Shown: positions 1 to 7,922, counted from the first letter of the stretch. The stretch is DNA of 64,000 nt from Neorhizobium populisoli (GCF_019430945.1 NZ_JAHYCB010000002.1:620001-684000); one strand, 5' to 3'. The notes: a model not told the origin generated them from the sequence alone. Program-made: numbers and translations.

Positions 1-1
1 A

Positions 2-313
2 CCGGACGATGAGGGCAAAAGCTGGCTCGGTCGCGGCCTGGTGCAACTCACCCATCGACGCAATTACGAAACCATGTCCACCGTCACCGGCATCGACCTC
101 GTGGCCGACCCGGCCCGCGCCATGCAGATGGACGTGGCGGTAGCGATCCTGATCGAAGGCATGCGCCGCGGCAGTTTCACCGGCAAGCGCCTCGACGACT
201 ATTTCGGCCCCCGCAAGACCGACTGGCTCGGCGCACGGCGGATCATCAACGGTACCGACCGGGCGGCGCTGGTGGCGCGGCATGCGAGTGCGTTCCTGAA
301 AGCATTGGGTTGA
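2..313 (+). CDS. GH19-type lysin (chitinase-like), C-terminal part, cut by window edge
   Basis: The reading frame is open from base 2 and ends at a TGA, so only the last 103 residues are visible. The stretch GRGLVQLTHRRNY matches the substrate-cleft motif of family 19 glycoside hydrolases (typically GRGxxQLTxxxNY), which in phages act as endolysins cleaving peptidoglycan glycans. The C-terminal part, with YFGPRKTDWLGARRIINGTD, also fits: the ARxIINGxD segment is typical of phage GH19 lysins. The catalytic glutamates would lie upstream of the window. It precedes the portal gene and fits with the holin-like gene at the other end of the cluster as a lysis function. I am fairly sure of the family. 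That it serves this phage/GTA cluster is inferred from position. Confidence 0.8.
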   Translation, partial: PDDEGKSWLGRGLVQLTHRRNYETMSTVTGIDLVADPARAMQMDVAVAILIEGMRRGSFTGKRLDDYFGPRKTDWLGARRIINGTDRAALVARHASAFLKALG

Positions 314-332
314 CGGATAGTTTTCGCCTTGA

Positions 333-458
333 CCGCATGTCGACGCGCTGCTGGATGCCGGCCTGATCGAGAAAACGAATGATGGTGCCATCGGTATGCC
401 GTGGGACCGCATTACCCGTCGAAATGGCCGCTTAAACCCGAGGAATAATCACCCATGA
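333..458 (+). pseudogene. Possible remnant of a helix-turn-helix regulator C-terminus
   Basis: Between the lysin and the portal gene is a short frame that starts directly after a TGA and has no start codon. It reads VDALLDAGLIEKTNDGAIGMPWDRI, split here only by what I can show: DALLDAGLIEKTNDG then AIGMPWDRI. This resembles the end of the winged HTH of HVO_A0114-like putative regulators (pattern DVxALLxAGLIxRTxDGxIxxPYDxI). It overlaps the portal start by a few bases. The length (41 codons) and the absence of the recognition helix argue that it is a relic or a chance match. I can see no functional role. Confidence 0.3.
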
Positions 459-1645
459 AATCTCCATTCCACCTGCCGTGGTTTTTCACGGGCGGGCGAA
501 AAATTGTGCCTGCAGCCCAGCCGGCCGAAACCAAGATGGCGGCAAGTCTTGCCTCCGGCTTTGCGATCGTCTCCGGCGAGGGGGCGGCGCATTGGTCGGG
601 GCGGTCCTATGCCGCACTGGCGCGGACGGGCTTCATGCGCAATCCGGTCGCCTATCGCGCCATGCGGATGGTTGCCGAAGCGGCGGCCGCCGTACCCTGG
701 CTGATATATGACGGCACCGTGGAAGTCGTCGATCATCCGCTATCGGCGCTGCTTGCGCGGCCCAATGCGCGGCAGGGCGGGCCGGATTTTTTCGAGGCGC
801 TGTACGGGCATCTGCTGCTCGCTGGAAACGCCTATGTCGAGCCGTTGGCGATCGGCGGGACTTTGCGCGAACTGCATCTCCTGAGGCCTGACAGGGTCAG
901 TGTCGTGGAAGGCCGCGACGGCTGGATTGCGGGTTACGATTATCGCGCTGGCTCCGCGACGCGCCGGCTGCCGGCGGAGGTGGAGGGCGAGGGGCTTGCA
1001 CTCCTGCATCTGAAGCTGTTCCACCCGTTGGACGACCATTCCGGCTTCCCGCCGCTCGGTGCTGCCGGCGCGGCGCTCGACCTGCACAATGCGGCGGCCA
1101 ACTGGAACAAGGCGCTGCTCGACAATTCCGCCAGACCCTCCGGCGCGCTGGTCTACCAGCCGAAGGATGGCGGCAACCTTTCCGCCGACCAGTACGAGCG
1201 GCTGAAGGCGGAGCTGGAAGCCGGTTATGCCGGCGCCGTCAATGCCGGCCGGCCGCTTCTTCTCGAAGGCGGGCTGGACTGGAAGTCGATGGGGCTTTCA
1301 CCGAAGGACATGGATTTCATCGAGGCGAAAAACGGTGCTGCCCGCGATATCGCGCTCGCCTTCGGCGTGCCGCCGATGCTGATCGGCATTCCGGGCGACA
1401 ATACCTATGCCAATTACCAGGAGGCCAACCGCGCCTTCTACCGCCTCACGGTTCTGCCGCTGATCGCCCGCACGGCGGCAAGTTTCTCCGCCTGGCTGTC
1501 TGATGACCATAGTGGCGGGTTGCGGCTGGAGCCGGATCTCGACCGCATCGCCGGACTTGCAGCAGAACGGGATGCGCTCTGGGCGAGGGTAGGGGGCGCG
1601 GCGTTTCTGACCGATGAAGAGAAGCGCGAGGCGGTGGGGTATTGA
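455..1645 (+). CDS. HK97-family portal protein (GTA gp3-like)
   Basis: This encodes a 396-residue portal, the usual length for HK97/RcGTA portals. The dodecameric portal sits at the capsid vertex, is the DNA entry/exit channel and nucleates head assembly. Recognisable segments are the N-terminal FMRNPVAYRAMRMVAEAAA helix, the HPLSALLARPN segment, FFEALYGHLLLAGNAYVE, and the C-terminal GVPPMLIGIPGDNTYANYQEANRAFY, which is diagnostic of the family. A GAGGAA ribosome site lies about ten bases before the ATG. In RcGTA the gene before the portal is the large terminase. Here a lysin precedes it, so any terminase must lie further upstream. Family assignment is secure. Whether it belongs to a GTA or to a prophage cannot be told from this gene alone. 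Confidence 0.95.
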   Translation: MKSPFHLPWFFTGGRKIVPAAQPAETKMAASLASGFAIVSGEGAAHWSGRSYAALARTGFMRNPVAYRAMRMVAEAAAAVPWLIYDGTVEVVDHPLSALLARPNARQGGPDFFEALYGHLLLAGNAYVEPLAIGGTLRELHLLRPDRVSVVEGRDGWIAGYDYRAGSATRRLPAEVEGEGLALLHLKLFHPLDDHSGFPPLGAAGAALDLHNAAANWNKALLDNSARPSGALVYQPKDGGNLSADQYERLKAELEAGYAGAVNAGRPLLLEGGLDWKSMGLSPKDMDFIEAKNGAARDIALAFGVPPMLIGIPGDNTYANYQEANRAFYRLTVLPLIARTAASFSAWLSDDHSGGLRLEPDLDRIAGLAAERDALWARVGGAAFLTDEEKREAVGY

Positions 1646-1671
1646 AGGGTGTGAGGAGCGGTCAGGCGCAG

Positions 1672-1750
1672 CCCGGGCAATCGATCCAGTGGATCGATTG
1701 TAGCGACGAACGCCCGGAGCATAAGCGAAGGGCCGGGGCTGAGTAGAGAA
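1672..1750. repeat. Palindromic intergenic repeat with CCAGTGG core (copy 1)
   Basis: A palindrome CAATCGATC-CAGTG-GATCGATTG (centre near 1695) is followed by GAACGCCCGGAGCATAAGCG and AAGGGCCGGGGCTGAG. The same layout, with a different stem but the same CCAGTGG core and the same GAACGCCCG...AAGCGAAGGGCCGGG tail, occurs between degP and the response-regulator gene near 26.1-26.2 kb. The rest of the 273-base gap between the portal and the next gene shows no feature that I recognise. Confidence 0.6.
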
Positions 1751-1917
1751 GCTTGCCCTCATTTCGCGGGTTAAAGCGCTGCTTGAGTTTCCTGAATCAA
1801 CACCTCAGCAACCTGCGCCAACCATCTCGAAAGACTCGATCATCCGCAATTGCTTAAAGTAACGCAGGAAAACGTGCGGGGCTTTATTCTGTCCATTCTA
1901 ATCAAGAGAGATTAAAA

Positions 1918-2235
1918 ATGGCTGACCTTGGAAACGATTCCGGGGTGTGGGCGGCAAAAGCCGTCGGCGCCACGGCGGGGGCGGGGGTCTCGCTCATCTA
2001 CCTCTTTCCGAAAAGCCGCCGGGAGGCCGCAAGCCGGTTTCTGACCGGCATCAGCTGCGGCCTCGTTTTCGGCGGACCGACAGGGGTTTGGCTGGTCGAA
2101 CGGCTCGGCATTGCCGGCGAGCTTTCCGGGCCGGAGGTGATGCTGACCGGGTCCGCGGCCGCAAGCCTCTGCGCCTGGTGGGTGCTCGGCATGCTGGCCC
2201 GGATAGCGGAAAGGTATGGGAAGCGGGTGGGGTAG
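1918..2235 (+). CDS. Small membrane protein of the GTA/phage cluster (DUF6107-like)
   Basis: A 105-residue protein with three likely membrane segments: roughly residues 10-28 (AAKAVGATAGAGVSLIYLF), 43-62 (FLTGISCGLVFGGPTGVWLV) and 76-96 (MLTGSAAASLCAWWVLGML). The sequence resembles the short membrane proteins found between portal and protease in rhizobial GTA-like clusters, which I recall as DUF6107; that name is from memory. It occupies the position of RcGTA orf3.5. No enzymatic motif is visible. It lies on the same strand as the head genes but is separated from them on both sides by repeats. Its function is unknown; holin-like activity is possible but not shown. Confidence 0.7.
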   Translation: MADLGNDSGVWAAKAVGATAGAGVSLIYLFPKSRREAASRFLTGISCGLVFGGPTGVWLVERLGIAGELSGPEVMLTGSAAASLCAWWVLGMLARIAERYGKRVG

Positions 2236-2243
2236 GGCGTTTG

Positions 2244-2404
2244 CCCCTCATCCCGCTGCCGCGACCTTCTCCCCGTCATGACGGGGAGAAGGAAGCCAAT
2301 CGCACCGCTTAGCCTGTCTTCAACGTTATCGATGGAGGTTGAGGGAGCGTCAGATTTCCTTCTCCCCGCATGCGGGGAGAAGGTGCCGGCAGGCGGATGA
2401 GGGG
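2244..2404. repeat. RIME intergenic mosaic element 1
   Basis: It contains two palindromes built on CTTCTCCCCG...CGGGGAGAAG (one with a GTCATGAC centre, one with GCATGC) and ends in GGTGCCGGCAGGCGGATGAG, the hallmark of rhizobial intergenic mosaic elements. The outer ends, CCCCTCATCC and GGATGAGGGG, are inverted copies of each other. It fills most of the gap between the small membrane gene and the protease gene. Confidence 0.85.
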
Positions 2405-2436
2405 CCGCCTCCATTTCAATTTCAGGGAGAATACCC

Positions 2437-3042
2437 ATGCACGTTTACCGCGGGCCGCGCCCGATCGCGCGCACCGCCTTGCGCCCCGATGTGCGCAAAT
2501 TCGCCAATCTGGAGCTCGCCGGCATCACCGGAGACGGCACGTTTTCCGGTTATGCCAGCGTGTTCGGCGAAGTCGATCTCGGCAAGGATCGGATCGAGCG
2601 CGGCGCCTTCCTGAACTCGCTGGTCGAGCGCGGCCCGGCGGGCGTCAGGATGCTCTTCCAGCACGATCCGAACGAACCGATCGGCGCCTGGAAGACGATC
2701 CGAGAGGATGCCCGCGGGCTCTATGTCGAGGGTGTGCTTGCGCCCGGCGTCGGCCGGTCCCGCGAGGTTCTGTCGCTGATGAAGACTGGCGCGCTGGACG
2801 GGCTGTCGATCGGCTTTCGAACGGTCAAGGCCCGCACCGACGCCAAGACCGGCGTGCGGCGCATTCTGGAAGCCGATCTCTGGGAAATTTCGGTGGTGAC
2901 TTTTCCGATGCTGCCGTCGGCCAGGGTCTCCAACGTCAAGCATGCGCGGTTTTTCCGCGACCGGGAAACCGAGCTTGTCCGCCAGATGCGGCGGGCGGCG
3001 AAAATGATGATGAACTCAACTATCAAAGGAAAATCGATATGA
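2437..3042 (+). CDS. HK97-family prohead protease (GTA gp4-like, peptidase U35)
   Basis: A 201-residue serine protease of the herpesvirus-assemblin/HK97 fold. It matures the prohead by removing the scaffold region of the capsid protein. The segments SGYASVFGEVDLGKDRIERGAF (two parts: SGYASVFGEVD and DRIERGAF), LFQHDPNEPIGAW with the likely catalytic His76, and GALDGLSIGFRT with the likely catalytic Ser124 are all present, followed by EADLWEISVVTFPM, the usual family signature. Its stop overlaps the capsid start in an ATGA arrangement, so translation of protease and capsid is probably coupled. A RIME sits just upstream. Length and motifs are intact. Confidence 0.95.
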   Translation: MHVYRGPRPIARTALRPDVRKFANLELAGITGDGTFSGYASVFGEVDLGKDRIERGAFLNSLVERGPAGVRMLFQHDPNEPIGAWKTIREDARGLYVEGVLAPGVGRSREVLSLMKTGALDGLSIGFRTVKARTDAKTGVRRILEADLWEISVVTFPMLPSARVSNVKHARFFRDRETELVRQMRRAAKMMMNSTIKGKSI

Positions 3043-4316
3043 CGCAGCAGGTTACCATTGCGCCCGAAATCAAGGCCCCCGAAGTGAAAGGCGTTCCCGA
3101 AACGGTAACGGCTGCCTTCGACGAATTCATGGAAGCGTTCGAGGCCTTCAAGGAGGTCAACGACACCAGGCTCGGCGAGATCGAAAAGAAGCTGACCGCC
3201 GATGTGGTGACGCGCGACAAGATGGACCGCATCAACCGCGCCATGGACGACCAGAAGAAGGTTCTCGACCAGCTGGTGCTGAAAAAGGCCCGGCCGCCGC
3301 TGGGTGGTGGTGGGTCGGCGCGCGGCGAGCTTTCGCCGGAAGCCATCGAGCACAAGGCGGCCTTCGATGCCTATATCCGTCGCGGTGACGAAGCCGGCCT
3401 GCGCGAGCTGGAAGCCAAGGCATTCTCCGGCACGACCGGCGCCGACGGCGGTTATATCGTTCCGCCGGAAACCGATATCGAGATCGGCCGTCGCGTCTCC
3501 GTCGTCTCGCCGATGCGGGCGTTGTCTTCCGTGCGCACCGTCTCTTCCGCCGTGCTGAAAAAGCCCTTCGCGACGTCGGGCCTTTCCACCGGCTGGGTGG
3601 CGGAAACCGCCGCCCGGCCGCAGACCTCCACGCCGCAGCTCGCCGAGCTTTCCTTCCCGACCATGGAACTCTATGCCATGCCGGCCGCGACCCAGGCGCT
3701 GCTGGACGACGCGGCGGTCGATATCGAGGCCTGGATCGCCGGCGAGGTGGATATCGTCTTTGCCGAACAGGAAGGCGATGCCTTCATCCGCGGCGACGGC
3801 GTCAACAAGCCGAAGGGTTTCCTCTCCTATACGACGGTGGCGGACAGCGCCTGGAGCTGGGGCAATCTCGGTTATATCGCCACCGGCAATGCGGCAGCCT
3901 TTAAGGCGACCAGTCCCTCCGACAACCTCGTCGATCTCGTCTACGCGCTGAAGGCCGGCCATCGCCAGAACGGCACCTTCATGCTGAACCGCAAGACGCA
4001 AGGGGAAGTGCGCAAGTTCAAGGATGCCGACGGCAACTATCTCTGGCGCCCGCCGGTCAGCGCCAACCAGCCGGCCTCGCTGATGGGGTATCCGGTCGCG
4101 GAAGCCGAGGAAATGCCAGATATCGGTGCCGGCTCTCTCGCCGTCGCTTTCGGCGATTTCCGCTCCGGCTATCTGGTCGTCGACCGCGCCGGCGTGCGCA
4201 TCCTGCGCGACCCCTATTCGGCCAAGCCTTACGTTCTGTTCTACACCACCAAGCGTGTCGGCGGTGGCGTGCAGAATTTCGAGGCGATCAAGGTGCTGAA
4301 GTTTGCAGTGAGCTGA
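3039..4316 (+). CDS. Major capsid protein, HK97 family (GTA gp5-like)
   Basis: A 425-residue capsid protein. I start it at the ATG that overlaps the protease stop, preceded by AAAGGA; an in-frame extension upstream runs through the protease gene and is not real. Residues 1-110 form a charged, helical scaffold/delta domain (AFDEFMEAFEAFKEVNDTRLGEIEKKL), followed by the HK97-fold domain beginning near FSGTTGADGGYIVPPE. Typical segments such as ALLDDAAVDIEAWIAGEV, GDGVNKPKGFL and GYPVAEAEEMPDI are seen. In RcGTA and HK97 the N-terminal domain is removed by the preceding protease. The gene appears intact. Confidence 0.96.
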   Translation: MTQQVTIAPEIKAPEVKGVPETVTAAFDEFMEAFEAFKEVNDTRLGEIEKKLTADVVTRDKMDRINRAMDDQKKVLDQLVLKKARPPLGGGGSARGELSPEAIEHKAAFDAYIRRGDEAGLRELEAKAFSGTTGADGGYIVPPETDIEIGRRVSVVSPMRALSSVRTVSSAVLKKPFATSGLSTGWVAETAARPQTSTPQLAELSFPTMELYAMPAATQALLDDAAVDIEAWIAGEVDIVFAEQEGDAFIRGDGVNKPKGFLSYTTVADSAWSWGNLGYIATGNAAAFKATSPSDNLVDLVYALKAGHRQNGTFMLNRKTQGEVRKFKDADGNYLWRPPVSANQPASLMGYPVAEAEEMPDIGAGSLAVAFGDFRSGYLVVDRAGVRILRDPYSAKPYVLFYTTKRVGGGVQNFEAIKVLKFAVS

Positions 4317-4348
4317 TGCGGCGGTGGCATTGTTATCGTCCTGAACTG

Positions 4349-4484
4349 CCCCTCACCCTAACCCTCTCCCCGTTATGACAGGGAGAGGGGACTTGCCCCG
4401 CCCAGGCGTCGAAGCTTGGGAGCCGGTGCGGCATACCTCCTTTTCCCGCAGGCGGGAAGAAGGTGCCGGCAGGCGGATGAGGGG
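4349..4484. repeat. RIME intergenic mosaic element 2
   Basis: It begins CCCCTCACCCTAACCCTCTC, has a CTCTCCCCGTTATGACAGGGAGAG imperfect palindrome (two arms CTCTCCCCG and AGGGAGAG) and ends with GGTGCCGGCAGGCGGATGAG. It separates the head genes (protease, capsid) from the gp6-gp8 connector genes. Both outer ends match those of the other copies in the window. Confidence 0.85.
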
Positions 4485-4507
4485 CTACCCCCAATTCGAG
4501 GATCCCC

Positions 4508-5077
4508 ATGACCTATGCCCAAACCACCCCGCCCTCCGCGGAGCCGCTGACGCTTGCCGAGATAAAGGTCCATCTGCGCATCGACGGCACTGACGAAGAC
4601 GCGCTCCTCACCTCGCTGATCGCCACTGCCCGCGAGCATCTGGAACGCGAGACCGGCCTATGCCTGATCACCCAGTCCTGGCGGCTTTATCTCTACCGTT
4701 GGCCGAAAGACGGCATTGCCCGCATCGAGAAATACCCGGTGCGGACGATCGATGCGGTGACCGTCTACGAAGCCGATGGCGCTGCCGTTGAAGTTCCACT
4801 GGAAGATCATCTTCTCGATGGGGAAGGCCGTCCCGCAAGATTATGGCTGAAATCGCCGCCGACACCCGGTCAGGCGATGAACGGCATCGAGATCGATTTT
4901 TCCGCTGGTTTCGGCGAGGCGGGGGCCGATGTGCCCGATACGCTGAAACGGGCGATGTCGATCCATACCGGCCACATGTTCGCCTTCCGCGGCGTGATCT
5001 CGCCCGACCAGCAGCCGGCCGGCATCCCGGATGGCTATGAGCGGCTGATCGCGCCTTATCGCAGCCGGAGGCTCTGA
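4508..5077 (+). CDS. Head-tail connector protein (GTA gp6 / HK97 gp6-like)
   Basis: A 189-residue protein of the family that forms the ring beneath the portal. The N-terminal PLTLAEIKVHLRIDGTDEDA and LLTSLIATAREHLERETG segments are the classic signature of gp6-like connectors (phiE125 gp8 / YqbG group). The C-terminal VPDTLKRAMSIHTGHMFAFR helix is also typical. The stop overlaps the next start in a TGATG arrangement, so gp6 and gp7 are translationally coupled. It lies downstream of a RIME, which separates it from the capsid gene by about 190 bases. Confidence 0.9.
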   Translation: MTYAQTTPPSAEPLTLAEIKVHLRIDGTDEDALLTSLIATAREHLERETGLCLITQSWRLYLYRWPKDGIARIEKYPVRTIDAVTVYEADGAAVEVPLEDHLLDGEGRPARLWLKSPPTPGQAMNGIEIDFSAGFGEAGADVPDTLKRAMSIHTGHMFAFRGVISPDQQPAGIPDGYERLIAPYRSRRL

Positions 5078-5409
5078 TGGTCACCTTCTTCGATCCCGGC
5101 CAGATGACCGCAAGGCTGGATCTCGAAGTGCCGGACACCGAACCGGACGGCCAGGGCGGCGCGACCGTCGCATGGACCGTCACGGCTTCGCTCTGGGCAC
5201 GCATCGAGCCGGTTTCATTCGTCGTGGGAGAAGAAGCTGCGGCAGAGGGCGCCACGATCAGCCACCGAATCTGGGTGCGCCACCGCAGTGATATCGCGGC
5301 CGGCCAGCGTTTTCGCAAAGGCGAACGGCTTTTCGGGGTGAAACTGGTGCGTGATCCCGATGAAACGACGCGTTATCTCGTCTGCCAATGCGAGGAAGAG
5401 GCCCGATGA
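5077..5409 (+). CDS. Head-tail adaptor protein (GTA gp7-like)
   Basis: A 110-residue head-closure/head-tail joining protein of the SPP1 gp16 type. The opening FFDPGQMTARLDLEVP, the central WTVTASLWARIEPVS and the pattern ISHRIWVRHRSDIAAGQRF are the family signature. It closes the neck after DNA packaging and offers the tail docking surface. It overlaps gp6 by one base and gp8 by four bases (ATGA), forming a tight three-gene connector unit. It looks intact. Confidence 0.88.
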   Translation: MVTFFDPGQMTARLDLEVPDTEPDGQGGATVAWTVTASLWARIEPVSFVVGEEAAAEGATISHRIWVRHRSDIAAGQRFRKGERLFGVKLVRDPDETTRYLVCQCEEEAR

Positions 5410-5804
5410 GCGCTGCCAATGCCCTTCTGCAGGCCATCCACCCGCGTCTTTCCGGCGACGCCGCACTGACCGCGATCCTCGGTCCGGAGGGTATTCGCGA
5501 CCGTCTCATGCCGCGCGCCGTTTTGCCCTGCATCGTGTTCGGTGACCTGGAAACCCGCGACTTCTCTACCTCCACCGAGGATGGCGAAGAGCATTTCATC
5601 ATGCTGGAAATCTGGTCCGACGGCGAGGGGCGTCGCCAGGCACAACAGATCGCCGCCATCCTCCACGGCCTGCTGCATGACGCGGTACTGGATATGGAAG
5701 GATTTTCGCTGGTCAGCCTTTTGCAGACGAGCCAGAAAGCGCGCCGCGAACCGAAGACGAAATTGTATGTCTGCGAGATGCGGTTCAGGGCTGTGACGGA
5801 ATAA
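5406..5804 (+). CDS. Tail terminator/completion protein, DUF3168 (GTA gp8-like)
   Basis: A 132-residue DUF3168 protein. I use the ATG overlapping the gp7 stop rather than an ATG eighteen bases upstream inside gp7. The segments LLQAIHPRLSGDAALTAILG, PCIVFGDLETRDFSTSTEDG and EEHFIMLEIWSDGEGRRQAQ are typical, as is the C-terminal TKLYVCEMRFRAVTE. Homologues cap the tail tube and bind the neck. In RcGTA the major tail gene (gp9) follows directly. Here more than two kilobases of unrelated cargo lie between. Confidence 0.9.
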   Translation: MSAANALLQAIHPRLSGDAALTAILGPEGIRDRLMPRAVLPCIVFGDLETRDFSTSTEDGEEHFIMLEIWSDGEGRRQAQQIAAILHGLLHDAVLDMEGFSLVSLLQTSQKARREPKTKLYVCEMRFRAVTE

Positions 5805-5833
5805 ATCCAGGCTTGGAAAGTTAGCTTCAAATC

Positions 5834-5843
5834 TGTATATACA
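5834..5843. promoter_or_regulatory. Palindrome upstream of the TacA-like antitoxin (likely operator)
   Basis: The perfect palindrome TGTATATACA lies 23 bases before the antitoxin ATG in an AT-rich patch. Antitoxins of the DUF1778/TacA group carry a ribbon-helix-helix domain and repress their own operons by binding such short palindromes. Assignment as the operator is inferred from position and symmetry. Confidence 0.5.
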
Positions 5844-5866
5844 ATGCAGTTACAAGCGAGTTGGCC

Positions 5867-6142
5867 ATGGTTGCACTTCGAAAGAGCGAGACGATCAATC
5901 TGCGTGTCGATTCCGGCACGCGGGACATTATTGCCCGAGCCGCGGAAGTATCGGGCAAATCGCTGAGCGCTTTCATGACGGAGGCAGCTTATGCCGCCGC
6001 GCAGAAAGAGCTGCTCGAGCAGCGTTTCGTCGGGGTCGATGCGGAGGTTTTCAGCGCTGTCGAGCAATTGCTGGCAGAACCTGCGCAGGTGAACGAGAAA
6101 CTGGCCAACCTGCTCAAGTCGAACCGGGAATGGCTCGACTGA
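5867..6142 (+). CDS. DUF1778 (TacA-type) antitoxin
   Basis: A 91-residue ribbon-helix-helix antitoxin. The N-terminal RKSETINLRVDSGTRDIIARAAEV and SLSAFMTEAAY match DUF1778 (both shown in part: SETINLRVDSGTRDII; SLSAFMTEAA). The C-terminal tail FLAEP-like segment (QLLAEPAQVNEKLANLL) would wrap and neutralise the toxin. I start at the ATG rather than the TTG six bases upstream. It is followed after three bases by a GNAT gene, the standard arrangement of tacAT-type toxin-antitoxin modules. It interrupts the GTA tail gene order, so it is likely a later insertion. Confidence 0.88.
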   Translation: MVALRKSETINLRVDSGTRDIIARAAEVSGKSLSAFMTEAAYAAAQKELLEQRFVGVDAEVFSAVEQLLAEPAQVNEKLANLLKSNREWLD

Positions 6143-6145
6143 GGC

Positions 6146-6646
6146 ATGTACCGCAAACCCGTCCCACTCGAAGATCGGCATGGCGTAAGCGATTTCGACA
6201 GCGGCAAGCCCGCATTGGATGCCTTCCTGAAGGACATGGCACTCCACAACCAAATACAAGGTTATACCCGGACCTTCGTGATCGCGGATGCCGATTTTCG
6301 TGTCGTCGGATACCATTCGCTTTGTGCCGGAATGATTTCGCGTGAGCATGCGCCGCGGCAGGTCAAGGGTCATCGCGCACCGGGGGAAATCCCGGTTGCA
6401 TTGCTGGCACGGCTCGCCGTCGACCGTCGCCACCAGGGGCAGGGATTGGGTGGCGAGCTTTTGAAAAATGCGCTTCTGGCCGTCATCGCGACCGCGGAAG
6501 TGATCGCCTTCAGGGCCGTCATGGTGCATGCGCTGGATGAAGACGCAGAGCGGTTTTACCTAAGATACGGCTTTCGGCAGGCGAAGGGGCTCGAACGCAC
6601 GTTGCTTCTGCCCGTCAAGGATATTCTCGCATCACTCGGCGGTTGA
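6146..6646 (+). CDS. GNAT-family toxin (TacT-type)
   Basis: A 166-residue acetyltransferase. TacT toxins acetylate the amino group of aminoacyl-tRNAs and stop translation. The acetyl-CoA binding loop is LARLAVDRRHQGQGLGGELL (residues 88-107), with the Q/RxxGxG pattern QGQGLG. The catalytic Tyr is probably Tyr138 in ERFYLRYGF. The N-terminal DFDSGKPALDAFLK also matches TacT proteins. It directly follows the DUF1778 antitoxin gene, and its 3' end overlaps the end of the convergent MFS gene by fifteen bases. The tRNA target is known for the family and only inferred here. Confidence 0.88.
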   Translation: MYRKPVPLEDRHGVSDFDSGKPALDAFLKDMALHNQIQGYTRTFVIADADFRVVGYHSLCAGMISREHAPRQVKGHRAPGEIPVALLARLAVDRRHQGQGLGGELLKNALLAVIATAEVIAFRAVMVHALDEDAERFYLRYGFRQAKGLERTLLLPVKDILASLGG

Positions 6647-7852
6647 TCTAACCCGCCCATTCGCCTTCCGCACCATCGCCGCCAGCAGCAGTACGAAAAC
6701 CAGCGACAGTGAGGAAAGCACGGCGCCCGTCAAAAGCACGGCGGTGGTGCCGGCGCGGTCGAGGATGGCGGTGAAGATGACCGGAGCGGCGGCATTCGCG
6801 AGGTTTTGCGGCAGGGAGAGGCGGGCCGATTGCAGGCCGAATTCCTTTGCCGAAAAGATCGACAACGGCAGAAGCGCCCGGGCGACTGCCGCGACGCCGG
6901 TGCCGAAACTGTAAAGCGCCACGAAGACGATCAGTACCATCGGCGATGACGGGATGGAGGCTGCGAAGAGGAAGCTCGCCAGCGTCAGCGCCGAGCCGAC
7001 GATCGTCGTCAGGATCGGGTTGCCGCGCCGGCCGAGCAGCATATCGACGAAACGGGCGGAAACGCCGATTGCCCCGCGGGCCGAACCAAGCTGCAGGGCA
7101 AGTGCCGGCGAAGCACCGCCGGCGCGCAGCAGTGCCAGAAAGGTCGGCGACAGGCCGAAGCCGATGAACGAGCTGATCGTGGTCGTCGCGGCGACGAGGA
7201 AAAACGCCTTGCGGCGCTCCTGGTCCGTGAGCGGAACCGGTGTGAGCTCGGCCGACTGGGCATTTTCTGTCGCGCTGGCCGGTTTTGGCAGGCAGAAGAG
7301 ATAAAGCGGCAGGCAGACGAAGATCTGCAGGGAAGCGGTAAAGACGAAAGTCCAGCGCCAGCCGACGAGATCGTTCAGGAGCGCCAGGATCGGCCAGAAG
7401 ATCGTCGCCGAAAGCCCGGTGAACAGCATCAGGATGGCGATCATCCGTTTGCCGTTCATGCCCTCGCGCTCGACGACGGCCGTATAGGCGGGTGCCGAGA
7501 GGCCGAATGCAGCGCCGATGCCGATCACCACCCAGGCCGCCGCGTAGATGATCAACTCATGCGCCGCGGCGAGCAGCAGCAGGCCGGCAGCGAAGATGAC
7601 GGATGCGGTGGCCATGACGCGTGCGGCACCGTGGCGGTCGAGCAGTCTTCCCGTCGCCGGTCCCGCGAGCGCGCTGACCAGCATCATGATCGACAGGCCG
7701 AAGAAGATCACTTCGTTCGCCAAGCCGAGATCCGGCGCGATGATGCGTCCCATGACGCCCAGCATGTCGAAAGTCGTCCCCCAGGAAATGATCTGGGTGA
7801 CGGCAAGCACGGCGATGGTTTGCGTCGAGCGTAAGGCGGCTGGTTTCGGCAT
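6632..7852 (-). CDS. MFS transporter inserted in the GTA tail region
   Basis: A 406-residue major facilitator protein with about twelve hydrophobic segments. I start at MPKPAALRS; an in-frame extension upstream is Pro/Ser rich and unlike membrane protein. The loop after TM2, GRLLDRHGAARV, is the MFS motif A. Substrate cannot be read from sequence; the closest general type is the drug/monocarboxylate-like MFS families. It is on the opposite strand to every phage gene and lies convergent to the GNAT toxin gene. Together the toxin-antitoxin pair and this gene look like a cargo block placed between gp8 and gp9. Confidence 0.85.
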   Translation of the reverse strand: MPKPAALRSTQTIAVLAVTQIISWGTTFDMLGVMGRIIAPDLGLANEVIFFGLSIMMLVSALAGPATGRLLDRHGAARVMATASVIFAAGLLLLAAAHELIIYAAAWVVIGIGAAFGLSAPAYTAVVEREGMNGKRMIAILMLFTGLSATIFWPILALLNDLVGWRWTFVFTASLQIFVCLPLYLFCLPKPASATENAQSAELTPVPLTDQERRKAFFLVAATTTISSFIGFGLSPTFLALLRAGGASPALALQLGSARGAIGVSARFVDMLLGRRGNPILTTIVGSALTLASFLFAASIPSSPMVLIVFVALYSFGTGVAAVARALLPLSIFSAKEFGLQSARLSLPQNLANAAAPVIFTAILDRAGTTAVLLTGAVLSSLSLVFVLLLAAMVRKANGRVRSTAE

Positions 7853-7882
7853 GGCGAGGCCTGGATGGCGCGGGGCTTTGGC

Positions 7883-7922
7883 GGGACTTTGGCGGGACTT
7901 GGGGGGCAGGGCTTGGGGCGGG
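7883..7922 (+). other. G-quadruplex-forming sequence candidate
   Basis: Just upstream of the major tail gene the plus strand has G-runs separated by very short loops: GGG-ACTT-(further GGG)-GGGGGG-CA-GGG-CTT-GGGG-C-GGG, preceded by a twice-repeated ACTTTGGCGGG-like unit. Several runs satisfy the canonical G3+/N1-7 rule. It lies between the divergent starts of the MFS gene and the major tail gene. It may be a product of repeat expansion at the insertion edge; function is unproven. Confidence 0.4.
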
